DNA from: Pseudomonadales bacterium
GTDB lineage: Bacteria > Pseudomonadota > Gammaproteobacteria > Pseudomonadales > Azotimanducaceae
NCBI GenBank assembly: GCA_022827905.1
Contig: JAJEIQ010000001.1
Coordinates: 1-64,000 of the forward strand
DNA length: 64,000 nucleotides
Reading direction: 5' to 3'
In this document: one piece after another, positions 41,909 to 50,000 of the stretch
Numbering within the stretch: the first letter of the stretch is position 1
Layout of the letters: the number at the start of each line of letters is the position of its first letter
Notes under the pieces: generated by a model
What the model saw: the letters and a program-made list of their open reading frames with translations, nothing else
What the model was told of the DNA's origin: nothing
Databases searched by the model: none
Position numbers and translations under genes: made by a program

Positions 41909-43177
41909 ATGTCCGAGCCGCGCACAAGGGAAGTCGTGCGAATCACCGACGAGATGCTTGAAGGCATGCGCGCGCGTGTGGGCATCGAGGTGCCCGAACC
42001 GCGCCGCTACCACAACGACGTGGTCACCCAGGACGGCGCCCGCCACTTCGCCTGGGGTTACGGCGACGACAATCCCCTCTACTGCGATGCCGAGTACGGG
42101 CGCGGCACCCGCTGGAACGGACTGATCGCCGCGCCTGCGTTCTCCTACACCATGGGCGAGGACGACGTGGCGCCGCTGTCGCCGGAGATGAAGCGCAAGA
42201 TGAAGGGCGACCCCATCGCCGGCCTCGGCCTCTACCAAGCGGAGATGCAGCTTCAATGGTGGCAGCCGCTGCGCGAAGGCGACCGCTGCTATCTGCGCAA
42301 ATCGCTGGTGGGCACGCGGCTCACCGAAGGACGCACCGGCGGCAAGTCGATTCACGAGGTGCGCGGCATTTTTCAGCGCAACCAGCACGGCGACCCGGTG
42401 GCCATGCGGCGCGGCACCTTCTTCGCGACCGAGCGCGACCCGGACCGTGGCAAGCGCCGCACCAAGGCCGACCCCGCGCCAGCGCCTGAGCCCTATTCCC
42501 AAGCGGAGTTAGACGCCATCGATGCCTGCTACGCCGCCGAGGCTGCTTCCCGCCGGGGTGCGGAACCACGCTATTGGGAGGATGTGGCGGTCGGGGAAAC
42601 CCTTGGCCCCATGGTCAAGGGGCCGCTCAAGCTCACCGACATGATCCTCTGGCACATGGGCTGGGGAATGCACATGTCGCCGCCCGGCGCCTTCCGCATG
42701 ACCCACGACGTACGCAAGAAGGTGCCCGGCATGTTTCCCAAGGACCTGATGGGCATTCCCGACACCGTTCAGCGCTGCCACTGGCAGCCGGACTGGGCGC
42801 AAAGGCTGGGCTTCCTCACGGCCTACGACTACGGTGCGCAGCGGGAGGTGTGGTTCTCCCACCTGATCAGCAACTGGATGGGCGACGACGCTTGGCTCTG
42901 GAAGCTCACCGCCAAGCACCACAAGTTCAACTTTCACGGCGACACCACCTGGATGACCGGCGAGGTGACCGCCAAGGAGGAGCTCGACGGACACAAGGCC
43001 GTACGCATCAACCTGACGGCAACCAATCGCGCCGAGGAAACCTCCTCCTCCGGACAGGCCGTCGTGCTGCTGCCCTCCCGGCAGGACGGCCCCCCGAACC
43101 TGCCCGCACCGCCAGCCCCGGACCTCAGCGGCCTGATCGCGCACCAGGTGGCCGAATACCGGGACACCTACGGCTGA
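41909..43177 (+). CDS. FAS1-like/MaoC-type hydratase-dehydratase
   Basis: The 422-residue product has an N-terminal hot-dog domain with FAWGYGDDNPLYCDAEYGRG, the D-x-N-P-L-Y pattern of FAS1-like dehydratases, and a second C-terminal half (HMGWGMHMSPPGAFRMTHDV, TWMTGEVTAKEELDG) like MaoC hydratases. The double hot-dog would hydrate a bulky 2-enoyl-CoA with R stereochemistry, complementing the crotonases. GGGGGAG precedes the ATG at 41909. Two SDR genes follow, the second of the MFE-2 dehydrogenase type, which fits a hydratase-dehydrogenase pair. Confidence 0.8.
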   Translation: MSEPRTREVVRITDEMLEGMRARVGIEVPEPRRYHNDVVTQDGARHFAWGYGDDNPLYCDAEYGRGTRWNGLIAAPAFSYTMGEDDVAPLSPEMKRKMKGDPIAGLGLYQAEMQLQWWQPLREGDRCYLRKSLVGTRLTEGRTGGKSIHEVRGIFQRNQHGDPVAMRRGTFFATERDPDRGKRRTKADPAPAPEPYSQAELDAIDACYAAEAASRRGAEPRYWEDVAVGETLGPMVKGPLKLTDMILWHMGWGMHMSPPGAFRMTHDVRKKVPGMFPKDLMGIPDTVQRCHWQPDWAQRLGFLTAYDYGAQREVWFSHLISNWMGDDAWLWKLTAKHHKFNFHGDTTWMTGEVTAKEELDGHKAVRINLTATNRAEETSSSGQAVVLLPSRQDGPPNLPAPPAPDLSGLIAHQVAEYRDTYG

Positions 43178-43179
43178 CC

Positions 43180-44037
43180 GTGCCCACCAACAAGCCGCCA
43201 GCCACGCAGGTGGTGGTCGTTGCCGGCGCCTGTTCCGGCATCGGCCTGGCTGCCTGCAAGCAGTTCGCGGAGCTGGGCCATCAGGTTGTGGCGGGCGCTC
43301 TCGACCCGGATGCCCAGGCACTGCGCGAGGCTGCGGAGTCCGCCCCGGGAAACCTGCACATCGTGCCGTTGGACGTTGCCGACGACAGCTCGGTGGCCAA
43401 CGCCTTCGCGGACCTATTCGACCGGTTCGGTGGCGTGGACGTGCTGGTCAACTGCGCTGGCATGGGCTGCATCGGCGCGTTGGAGGAAACGTCGCTGACG
43501 GAACTGCGCCATTCGATGGAGGTGAACTTCTTCGGCGTCGTCCGAACCACCAAGGCCGTTCTGCCGCGCATGCGCGAAGCCGGTTGCGGACGCTTGATTG
43601 CCGTGAGCAGCCTGGGCGGGTTGCTCGGCCAGCCCTTTCAAGATGCCTATTGCGCCAGCAAGTTCGCCCTCGAAGGCTTCTATGAGTCGCTGCGGCCGCT
43701 GGCCGCGCAGTTCGGCGTGCAGGTCTCGCTGGTGGAACCCGGCCCGGTCAGCACCGGATTTCGCAGCAGCAGCCAAGGATTCGACCGCGCCGCGGACGGC
43801 ACCGCCATCGACGCCTACGCCGACTTGCGCACGCGGTACGATGCCTTGATGGCCACCGGCGAAGCCCGCGCCCAAGCCGCCGAAGAGGTGGCGGCCTGCA
43901 TCGTCTCCGTGGCCAGCGGGGCCGCGCCCCGGCTTCGCTACCAAACCTCCCGGTTTGCCACCAAGCTCGCTGCGCTAAAGATGCAGGACTTGGACGGCGA
44001 AGCCGTGGATGCCTTCACCGCCAACTGGTTCAAGTGA
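43180..44037 (+). CDS. SDR-family oxidoreductase
   Basis: The start is a GTG two bases after the upstream stop, giving 285 residues: VVVAGACSGIGLAACKQFAE for NAD(P), NCAGMGCIGAL, and the catalytic YCASKFALEGF. The C-terminal part, with VEPGPVSTGFRSS and SKFALEGFYESL, is typical of the 17-beta-HSD/retinol-dehydrogenase-like branch. No ATG lies near the N-terminus, so the GTG choice is firm. Translation is presumably by reinitiation from the dehydratase gene. Confidence 0.85.
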   Translation: MPTNKPPATQVVVVAGACSGIGLAACKQFAELGHQVVAGALDPDAQALREAAESAPGNLHIVPLDVADDSSVANAFADLFDRFGGVDVLVNCAGMGCIGALEETSLTELRHSMEVNFFGVVRTTKAVLPRMREAGCGRLIAVSSLGGLLGQPFQDAYCASKFALEGFYESLRPLAAQFGVQVSLVEPGPVSTGFRSSSQGFDRAADGTAIDAYADLRTRYDALMATGEARAQAAEEVAACIVSVASGAAPRLRYQTSRFATKLAALKMQDLDGEAVDAFTANWFK

Positions 44038-44082
44038 GCCGCCCAACCATCTGCTGAGACGAATCGCTGAGGAGTGTCGAGA

Positions 44083-45003
44083 ATGCCCGAACAACTGGAT
44101 TTCACGGGACAGGTCGCCGTCATCACCGGCGCCGGGGGCGGCGTGGGCCGGGCCTACGCCCTCGACCTGGCGCGCCGCGGCGCAAAAATTGTGGTCAACG
44201 ACCTCGGCGGCGCCACCGACGGCACCGGCGGCAGCGACGCCATGGCCAACCGGGTGTGTGAGGAGATACGCGCGCTCGACGCCGAGGCTGTGCCGAACAC
44301 CGACAGCGTCGCGACGCCGGAGGGCGGCGCCGCCATCGTGCAAACCGCGCTGGATCGATTCGGGCGCATCGACATCCTGATTTCCAACGCCGGCATCCTG
44401 CGCGACAAGACCTTCGCCAAGCTCGAGTGGACCAATCTCGATGCGGTGCTGGACGTGCATTTGCGGGCCGCATTCTACGTGGGCCAACCCGCATTTCGTG
44501 CCATGAAGGAGGCCGGCAACGGCGGCAAGATCATGCTGACCACATCGGCTTCCGGCCTGTTCGGCAACTTCGGCCAGTCAAACTACACGGCCGCCAAGCT
44601 GGGCTTGGTGGGCTTGATGCGCACACTGTCCTTGGAAGGCGCACGCAACAACATACAGGTCAACGCCGTGGCTCCGGTTGCATCCACCCGGCTCACCGGC
44701 GGCGAGACCGACTCCGGCCCCCGGGCGCCGAGCCGGGTGAGCCCGTTGGTCACCGCGCTGTGCCACCCATCCTGCACGATCAGCGGCGAGACCTTCATGG
44801 CCGGAGACAACTGGTACACCCGGGTGTTCGTGGGCCAGGCCGAAGGCTGGGCCGCCGACGAGAATCTCGCGGTGACAGCCGAGGACATCGCGGACCACTG
44901 GGACACCATCCGCGACCCGAGCAAATTCACCGAGCCGCCCCACGCCTTGGTGTCCATGGCCACCCTGGAGCGCTTGCGCGACGCCGAATCCCCAAGTAAT
45001 TGA
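44083..45003 (+). CDS. 3-hydroxyacyl-CoA dehydrogenase of the MFE-2/HSD17B4-like SDR type
   Basis: The 306-residue protein (ATG at 44083 after GAGGAG) has VAVITGAGGGVGRAYALDLA and KIVVNDLGGATDGTGG, the extended loop after strand 2 that marks the (3R)-hydroxyacyl-CoA dehydrogenase domain of multifunctional enzyme 2. It also has SNAGILRDKTFAKL and YTAAKLGLVGLMRTL. It would oxidise the hydroxyacyl-CoA produced by the double hot-dog hydratase two genes upstream. The last codons and stop lie within the left flank of repeat R3, so the C-terminus may have been altered by its insertion. Confidence 0.85.
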   Translation: MPEQLDFTGQVAVITGAGGGVGRAYALDLARRGAKIVVNDLGGATDGTGGSDAMANRVCEEIRALDAEAVPNTDSVATPEGGAAIVQTALDRFGRIDILISNAGILRDKTFAKLEWTNLDAVLDVHLRAAFYVGQPAFRAMKEAGNGGKIMLTTSASGLFGNFGQSNYTAAKLGLVGLMRTLSLEGARNNIQVNAVAPVASTRLTGGETDSGPRAPSRVSPLVTALCHPSCTISGETFMAGDNWYTRVFVGQAEGWAADENLAVTAEDIADHWDTIRDPSKFTEPPHALVSMATLERLRDAESPSN

Positions 45004-45099
45004 GTCCAACGCGGGTTCGGGTATCCAGTTCGAGGGCGGAAACCCGCTCCGGGGGACAACGTCGAACGAAGGTCGGAGCAAGGGCGCCCCGCCCTCGAC
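44999..45099. repeat. Inverted-repeat element, copy R3
   Basis: The left arm starting GTTCGAGGGCGG (45028) and the right arm CGGAGCAAGGGCG...CCCTCGAC (45074-45099) flank a 22-bp spacer (45052-45073) that differs from the R4 spacer at one base. The left flank ATTGAGTCCAACG is shared with R5. It fills most of the gap before the gamma-glutamyltransferase promoter. The remaining bases to 45291 hold an AT-rich stretch with TAAAAT and TACAAT boxes near 45246-45255. Confidence 0.7.
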
Positions 45100-45291
45100 G
45101 GCGCGAAACGCGGTACCGTCGGCTTCAAAGAGGTTGGCCATGGCGGAGGGATCCTTACGGCCATGACTGGCCCGGCAGAGAGGAATACGGAGCGGACCTC
45201 GCGGACGGGAACCTGTGCATTCGTCGAGCTATACATCCATTAGTTAAAATACAATGAAACAGAAAATTGAGAAGAACAGCGGGATTCATTG

Positions 45292-47316
45292 ATGAAAACC
45301 TTAGGTGTTAAAGGATTGGCAGTGGCTCTCAGCGCTTTGTTGTCCTTGGGTGTGGCGGCGGCTGAAGAGCCGAAGCTGACCCCCCAAGCGAAATCCAACG
45401 GAGCAAACACAAAGAGTCCTGAGATTAAAGCCAACACAGCTGACGAGGCTGGATTCGACTTCACGAATATAGAGCCGAAACAGGAGGCAGAGACCTCGTC
45501 GGTGGATCTGTCTCCCGCATCCTGGCCCGAGCCCGTGCTTGCCGCATACCAGAGCAACAACGCCGGCACCCCATTGGGATCAGGCAGCAATACCATCGTC
45601 GAAACCACAGGCATGAACGGACTGGTTGCATCTACTTCCGGCGCGATGGCCGTCCACGCCGGAGTCGAAGCCCTGAAGCAGGGCGGAACTGCAGCGGATG
45701 CCGGCATAGCCGTTGCGCTGGCCCACGTGGCCCTGCACGTCGGCGGCGCAACCAGCTATGCGGGGCAATTCGGCGGCATGTATTTCGACGCGTCCACCGG
45801 AACCGTGCACCAGATCGATGCCGGGTATGTCACCGTGCTCGGTGAAGACGATCCGATGTCGATTCCCCCCTACGGCACACCGTCCGGCAGAGCCGTATTG
45901 GTGCCGGGGTTTATGCGTGGTATCGAAGCGCTGCACGAGCGATTCGGACGACTGCCGTTTGCTGAACTGTTTGAGCCCGCGATCTACATCGCTGAGGAAG
46001 GGTTCGAAGTCGGGCCCAATTGGGCGGGCATGATGCAGCAGCGAGAACATGTGCTTTCGCGTCGGCCCGAGGGGCGCAAGTTGTTTCTCGATGGCGATGG
46101 CGAGCTACCCGGTGCGGGAGACCGAATTCGCCAGCCCGAGGTTGCCGGTTTTCTGCGCAGGATTGCATCTGAAGGCGCGGATTACATGTACGAGGGCGAG
46201 TGGGCGCACAAGTTTGTAGACGTAGTGCAGCAAGAGGGTGGAAAAATGTCGTTGGAGGACCTGGCCCGCTACGAGGCGAGCTGGTTCGGGGTGGCGCCTA
46301 TTGATTTTCGAGGCTACGACGTTTACGCCAACGGCGTGATCGGAGAACAGCTGCGCATGGTCGAACTGGCCGACCTGCGGCGCATGGGGCACTACAGCCA
46401 GTCACCGGACGCGTTGTACTGGCTGATCAAGATCAGCCGGGTATCCAACGTTCTGGGACCGTGGATCTCAGGCTCGGGCATTTCGCGGGAAGAAGCCGAA
46501 GCGTTGGTCGCGGGCCTGGATCTCTCGCCAGGCAGTCGGTTTGCGCCCGCGACCACGAAGCTGTTGTGGGCAACCATGCAAACGCCGCTCTGGCAAAAAG
46601 TCGAGGCACGCACCGAAGCCGAGCAACTGAAGGAGGCGGAGGCCATCGCCAAACTGATCAAGGACTTTTCGGTGCGCAAACCGAAAAAGGATGAGGATGG
46701 ATCCCGTCCAGATCACACGGCGGGAATTACTGTCATCGACGCCGAGGGCAATATGCTGTCACTGGTCCACTCGGTGACCAGTGCCGTGTGGGGCGAGCTC
46801 GGGATATTTGTCGAGGGTGTGTCAGTCGTCGATCCGGGCGCATTCGCTCAGAACCAGATTGCCAAAGCCGGGCCGGGAAAGTCACTGTTCTACGGCGAAG
46901 ATGGCGCCGGTGCCTGCCCGGTCCTCGTGCTCAAGGACAAAAAGCCGTTTCTGGGCTGCGGAAACGTCGGCGCAAGCTTCGATGTCGTGGCTACCCAGGG
47001 CCTGGTCAATATGCTCGAGTACGGTATGAGCACTGCGGAGGTGGCCAGGCAACCGATGTTCCGCAAGAACTGGCCGCCCGGGCAGCCGGTACGCCAGCCT
47101 GCGGGCGAGGGCGAGTTCGATGTCGAACTGATCGATCAGGTACGTGAAATGGGCATCGATATCGTGTCGGTCGATGATCCGGCGCAGGCCACGGAGGGTG
47201 GCATCTGGGTGGTGGGTTCGAGAGACCCTGAAACCGGATTGCTCTCGGGCGCCGTGACTGCGGGCACCCACTCACGGATAAGCATGAGCGATTCGGGGTT
47301 GGTGGAGGCGCATTGA
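45292..47316 (+). CDS. Gamma-glutamyltransferase family protein, exported
   Basis: The 674-residue product starts MKTLGVKGLAVALSALLSLG, a Sec signal peptide ending AAA-EE near residue 25. A polar linker to about residue 75 precedes the Ntn-hydrolase: SGAMAVHAGVEALKQGGTAA at the front, and the autocleavage/nucleophile site RPDHTAGITVIDAEG with Thr476. Members process themselves and act on glutathione or gamma-glutamyl amides, but many homologues (acylases, oxamate hydrolases) have other substrates. Base composition is clearly lower in GC than its neighbours, and the gene abuts a truncated molybdoenzyme. Both suggest recent acquisition. Confidence 0.83.
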   Translation: MKTLGVKGLAVALSALLSLGVAAAEEPKLTPQAKSNGANTKSPEIKANTADEAGFDFTNIEPKQEAETSSVDLSPASWPEPVLAAYQSNNAGTPLGSGSNTIVETTGMNGLVASTSGAMAVHAGVEALKQGGTAADAGIAVALAHVALHVGGATSYAGQFGGMYFDASTGTVHQIDAGYVTVLGEDDPMSIPPYGTPSGRAVLVPGFMRGIEALHERFGRLPFAELFEPAIYIAEEGFEVGPNWAGMMQQREHVLSRRPEGRKLFLDGDGELPGAGDRIRQPEVAGFLRRIASEGADYMYEGEWAHKFVDVVQQEGGKMSLEDLARYEASWFGVAPIDFRGYDVYANGVIGEQLRMVELADLRRMGHYSQSPDALYWLIKISRVSNVLGPWISGSGISREEAEALVAGLDLSPGSRFAPATTKLLWATMQTPLWQKVEARTEAEQLKEAEAIAKLIKDFSVRKPKKDEDGSRPDHTAGITVIDAEGNMLSLVHSVTSAVWGELGIFVEGVSVVDPGAFAQNQIAKAGPGKSLFYGEDGAGACPVLVLKDKKPFLGCGNVGASFDVVATQGLVNMLEYGMSTAEVARQPMFRKNWPPGQPVRQPAGEGEFDVELIDQVREMGIDIVSVDDPAQATEGGIWVVGSRDPETGLLSGAVTAGTHSRISMSDSGLVEAH

Positions 47317-47630
47317 ACTCGGGCTTGAACGGCAACATCGTGCGCCTGTTCAATGATCGCGGTGCCTGTCTCGCCGCCGCCGTCCTGTATGAAGGCATCC
47401 GCCCGGGTGTCATCGAGCTTCCGACCGGCGCCTGGTACGACCCGGCGGATCCGGTGCGCGAAGACTCGCTGGAGGTGCACGGCAACCCCAACGTACTCAC
47501 CCGCGATGCCGGAACTTCCAGGATCGCCCAGGGGCCAACGGCGCACAGTTGCCTAGTGGAAGTAGAACGTTTTTCCAAACCGTTGCCCGAGATCAAGGTT
47601 TTTCGACAGCCGGAAATCGTTCGGGACTGA
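47313..47630 (+). pseudogene. 3' remnant of a BisC/TorA-type molybdopterin oxidoreductase
   Basis: About 100 residues match the C-terminal end of biotin-sulfoxide/TMAO reductase-type enzymes: VRLFNDRGACLAAAVLYEG, RPGVIELPTGAWYDP, HGNPNVLTRDAGTSRIAQGP and a terminal AHSCLVEVE. The remaining 650 or more residues are missing. The frame begins directly at the gamma-glutamyltransferase stop codon, so the junction lies within a few bases of 47316. It is not a piece of the intact molybdoenzyme at 30492, whose C-terminal sequence differs. Confidence 0.8.
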
Positions 47631-47957
47631 ATGCACCTCTTCCCGTTTCCCCGCAAGCATCCAAGGGGCGTGGACGTCATCGCCACCATTCTCGAGCACA
47701 ATTCTTACCCCCGCCGCACTTATCACCCGCTTCCCGGCATATAGCAAAACGGCGGGAAGCGGGTCGGGTCCGTCATTCCTGTTTACTGCCACTGCGGAAC
47801 CTGCCGCAAGACATCGGGTGCGCCAGCCATAGTCGCTGTGCCGGTGAATCCGGACACCAGGTTGCCGCACGGATGTTGAGAACGAAGGTTGACGCGGCCA
47901 GCGAGCCGGTGCATAGTTGCCTCCGAGACGCGCGGCGCAAGTCATGCCCTCATTCCG
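47631..47957. other. Decayed intergenic stretch containing a GFA fragment
   Basis: No intact gene. The central part encodes the GFA-family fragment listed separately; the rest shows no recognisable family. A minus-strand open frame crossing this stretch (47553-48095) is a chance frame except for its first 21 codons, listed below as a ParE remnant. Confidence 0.5.
47773..47880 (+). pseudogene. Fragment of a GFA (glutathione-dependent formaldehyde-activating-like) gene
   Basis: Thirty-five codons read VIPVYCHCGTCRKTSGAPAI and continue with VAVPVNPDTR before a stop. C-H-C-x-x-C-R-K-x-S-G is the zinc-binding signature of the GFA/CENP-V family. No start or downstream part of the gene is present, so it is a decayed fragment. 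Confidence 0.6.
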
Positions 47958-47981
47958 AGGCCCGCACCTAGGTGCGGGCCT
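47958..47981. terminator. Perfect 12-bp palindromic hairpin
   Basis: AGGCCCGCACCT followed directly by AGGTGCGGGCCT, with TTCGTGT after it. A stable stem without a T-run: a possible bidirectional terminator, or a feature of the decayed mobile DNA around it. Confidence 0.45.
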
Positions 47982-48001
47982 TCGTGTATCTGGAGGCCGA
48001 G

Positions 48002-48055
48002 TTGATCCACATCGCCTACCTTGACGAGTTCGGCCACGTCGATAGATGCGCTTGA
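48002..48055 (+). pseudogene. 5' fragment of a DUF3800 gene
   Basis: Starting at TTG the frame reads LIHIAYLDEFGHVDRCA and then stops. I-A-Y-L-D-E-x-G at the extreme N-terminus is the hallmark of DUF3800 proteins (RNase H-like fold, often near mobile elements). Only about 17 codons remain, abutting the ParE remnant. Confidence 0.45.
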
Positions 48056-48095
48056 GGTCTCCCTTCGCGGCTTCGCTAATTCTGTATCTCGCCAC
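48033..48095 (-). pseudogene. N-terminal remnant of a ParE-type toxin
   Basis: The first 21 codons, MARYRISEAAKGDLKRIYRR plus G, match the start of ParE/RelE toxins. After that the frame continues with unrelated sequence and no other frame resumes the toxin. The ATG lies inside the 3' end of the antitoxin frame, the normal parDE arrangement, so the module was once complete. Confidence 0.6.
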
Positions 48096-48267
48096 CGCGC
48101 CGCAACTCCTTTCTAATTTCGGCGCGTATCTCGTCGCGAGACATTTCCGTGAATCCGCTGAGTTCGGCTTCGATCAGCCGAGCGCGGGTCGCTTCGATCC
48201 CGCGGGCCTTGCGGATGAGATCGTTGACCGCTTCGCTATTGCTCTTGTATTCGCGTTCGAAATCCAC
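48076..48267 (-). CDS. ParD-like antitoxin, orphaned and possibly start-less
   Basis: The frame gives KSNSEAVNDLIRKARGIEAT and LIEAELSGFTEMSRDEIRAE, matching the second helix and C-terminal tail of ParD antitoxins. The first in-frame start is the GTG at 48267, but the conserved strand-helix part (FTPFDSEWLSRK) lies upstream of it in the same open frame, back to the SDR stop at 48322. No ATG, GTG or TTG is available there. Either the gene lost its start when the upstream DNA was joined, or it uses a rare codon such as ATT. Its toxin is broken, so it is probably an inactive relic. Confidence 0.5.
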   Translation of the reverse strand: MDFEREYKSNSEAVNDLIRKARGIEATRARLIEAELSGFTEMSRDEIRAEIRKELRRGGEIQN

Positions 48268-48321
48268 TTTTCTGCTAAGCCACTCAGAGTCGAAAGGGGT
48301 GAATGAAATGCCTTGGCCTGC

Positions 48322-49071
48322 CTACGGCATCACGCCGCCGGCGTTGACGTACTGGGTCTGGCCGGTGATGTAGCGGGAATCCGGGTGGCATAGGAACACC
48401 ACCATGCGGGCGATGTCGTCGGGCTGCAGCAATGCGCCCATGGGGTTGAAGAAGGCCTTGCCCTTCACCAGATCCTCCAGCTTTTGCGGCGGCTTGACGA
48501 ACGCCCGGGCCATGGGCGTATCGACGGTCCCCGGTGATACCGCGTTGCAGGTCACGCCATGCTTCGCGCCCTCGTGGGCAACCGCCTTGGTCAGGGTCTG
48601 CAGCGCTGCCTTGGAGCAGCCGTAGGCCGCCGAGCCCGTGGTCGGACGCATGGCGTTGCCCGAGGTGATGTTGACGATGCGCCCGTAGCCGCGCTCGATC
48701 ATGCCGCCTAGCGCGTAGCGGGTAGTTAGGAACGGGCCCGTCAGATTGATGTCCAGCACCCGCCGCCAACCGGCGATGTCGTGCCCGGCGACCCGGCCCG
48801 CGTAGCTCACGCCCGCCGCGTTGACCAGGATCTGCGGCGCGCCGAGACTGGCCTGCAACGCATCGAGCGCCCGGTGTAGGCCCGCCTCGTCGGCAACATC
48901 GCACTGCTCGGCGGCGAGGCCAAGCTTCTCGATCATCGACGCCGACTGGTCGATGTCGATGTCGAGCACACCCACCCGGGCACCCCGATCGGCCAGCCAA
49001 CGCGCCGTGGCCGCGCCGATGCCACTTGCGCCCCCTGTCACCCAGGCGACCTGTCCGTCGAAATCACCCAT
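48322..49071 (-). CDS. SDR-family oxidoreductase
   Basis: A classical 249-residue SDR: VAWVTGGASGIGAATARWLA, VLDIDIDQSA (NAD-type acidic residue after strand 2), NAAGVSYAGRVAG, INLTGPFLTTRYALGGMIER, and the catalytic ITSGNAMRPTTGSAAYGCSK. The ATG at 49071 has GGAGGG just upstream and is preferred to the one at 49083. It is probably cotranscribed with the SDR at 49107. Substrate unknown. Confidence 0.87.
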   Translation of the reverse strand: MGDFDGQVAWVTGGASGIGAATARWLADRGARVGVLDIDIDQSASMIEKLGLAAEQCDVADEAGLHRALDALQASLGAPQILVNAAGVSYAGRVAGHDIAGWRRVLDINLTGPFLTTRYALGGMIERGYGRIVNITSGNAMRPTTGSAAYGCSKAALQTLTKAVAHEGAKHGVTCNAVSPGTVDTPMARAFVKPPQKLEDLVKGKAFFNPMGALLQPDDIARMVVFLCHPDSRYITGQTQYVNAGGVMP

Positions 49072-49106
49072 GCAGCCCTCCATTGGTTGCCAGTCTTCCC
49101 ACGCGG

Positions 49107-49913
49107 CTACACCGGCAGCTCGAACTCCGGCGTTCGCTCATGGATCATGGCGTCCACCCGCGCGCTGAGTGCATCGTGGAAGTTGTGGTGCGTGAAAATC
49201 CAGAAGCGATTGCGGGCGAGCCCCTCGAAGATGCAATCGGCCACCTGCTCCGCGCTGATTCCGGTCGCCTCGCGGACCTTCGAGATTTTGTCGTCGGCGC
49301 TCTGCGATCCTTGGCCGGTCATGCCCGCAACGCGCTTTTTCTTGACCGCCCCCGGACAGACGACGGAAACGCCGATGGGCAGCCGACGGGCCTTAAGCTC
49401 GTGAAACAGGGTTTCGCTGATGCTGATGATGGCGGCCTTGGTGCCGTTGTAGACCCCCATGGCCGGATAGGCGAGCAGCCCATTCAGGGAACTCGTGTTG
49501 ACCACGTGCCCGGCCCCGTCGGCGAGCATTTTGGGCATGAACACCTTCATGCCGTAGAGCGTGCCCCACAGATTGGTGTCGATCATGCGGCGCATGTCGT
49601 CCAAGGGGAGCTTCAGCAGCGAGCCCGGCGTCATGGTGCCGGCATTGTTGAACAGCAGGTGGACGGCGCCGAACTGCGCATAGGCGGTCTCCGCCAGCGC
49701 CTCCACGTCCGCAAGCTGGCCCACATCGGTGATCGCGGAGACCACCTGCGCACCCCGGGCCTTGAGGTCGCTCTCGACCGCTTGCAGCCCCTCCCCATCG
49801 ATGTCGGCCAGCACCAGGTTCATGCCGAGCGATGCCGCTGTCGCCGCGATCGCCTCCCCGATGCCGCCCGAGGCGCCGGTCACCACCGCAGTCTTGCCGT
49901 GCCATTCATCCAC
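49107..49913 (-). CDS. SDR-family oxidoreductase
   Basis: Starting at a GTG with GGAGG six bases upstream, the product is 268 residues: KTAVVTGASGGIGEAIAATA, LADIDGEGLQAVE, NNAGTMTPGSLLKLP, and the catalytic TSSLNGLLAYPAMGVYNGTK. The C-terminal third is extended (FWIFTHHNFHDALSARVDAM) like SDRs found beside acyl-CoA dehydrogenases in steroid and terpenoid clusters. It is divergent from the PhyH-type dioxygenase at 50001. Confidence 0.86.
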   Translation of the reverse strand: MDEWHGKTAVVTGASGGIGEAIAATAASLGMNLVLADIDGEGLQAVESDLKARGAQVVSAITDVGQLADVEALAETAYAQFGAVHLLFNNAGTMTPGSLLKLPLDDMRRMIDTNLWGTLYGMKVFMPKMLADGAGHVVNTSSLNGLLAYPAMGVYNGTKAAIISISETLFHELKARRLPIGVSVVCPGAVKKKRVAGMTGQGSQSADDKISKVREATGISAEQVADCIFEGLARNRFWIFTHHNFHDALSARVDAMIHERTPEFELPV

Positions 49914-50000
49914 GTTCCGCCTCCGGCTGACGATTGAGTTGTCCGCCCCCAAGCCCGCAGCTATAGTGGACTGACAAAAGAGTTACCTCAAGTTACGGCC

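Noticed and set aside
47553-48095. A 180-codon minus-strand open frame as a full gene
   Set aside because: Only the first 21 codons resemble a ParE toxin; the rest is antisense of other fragments and has no similarity pattern.
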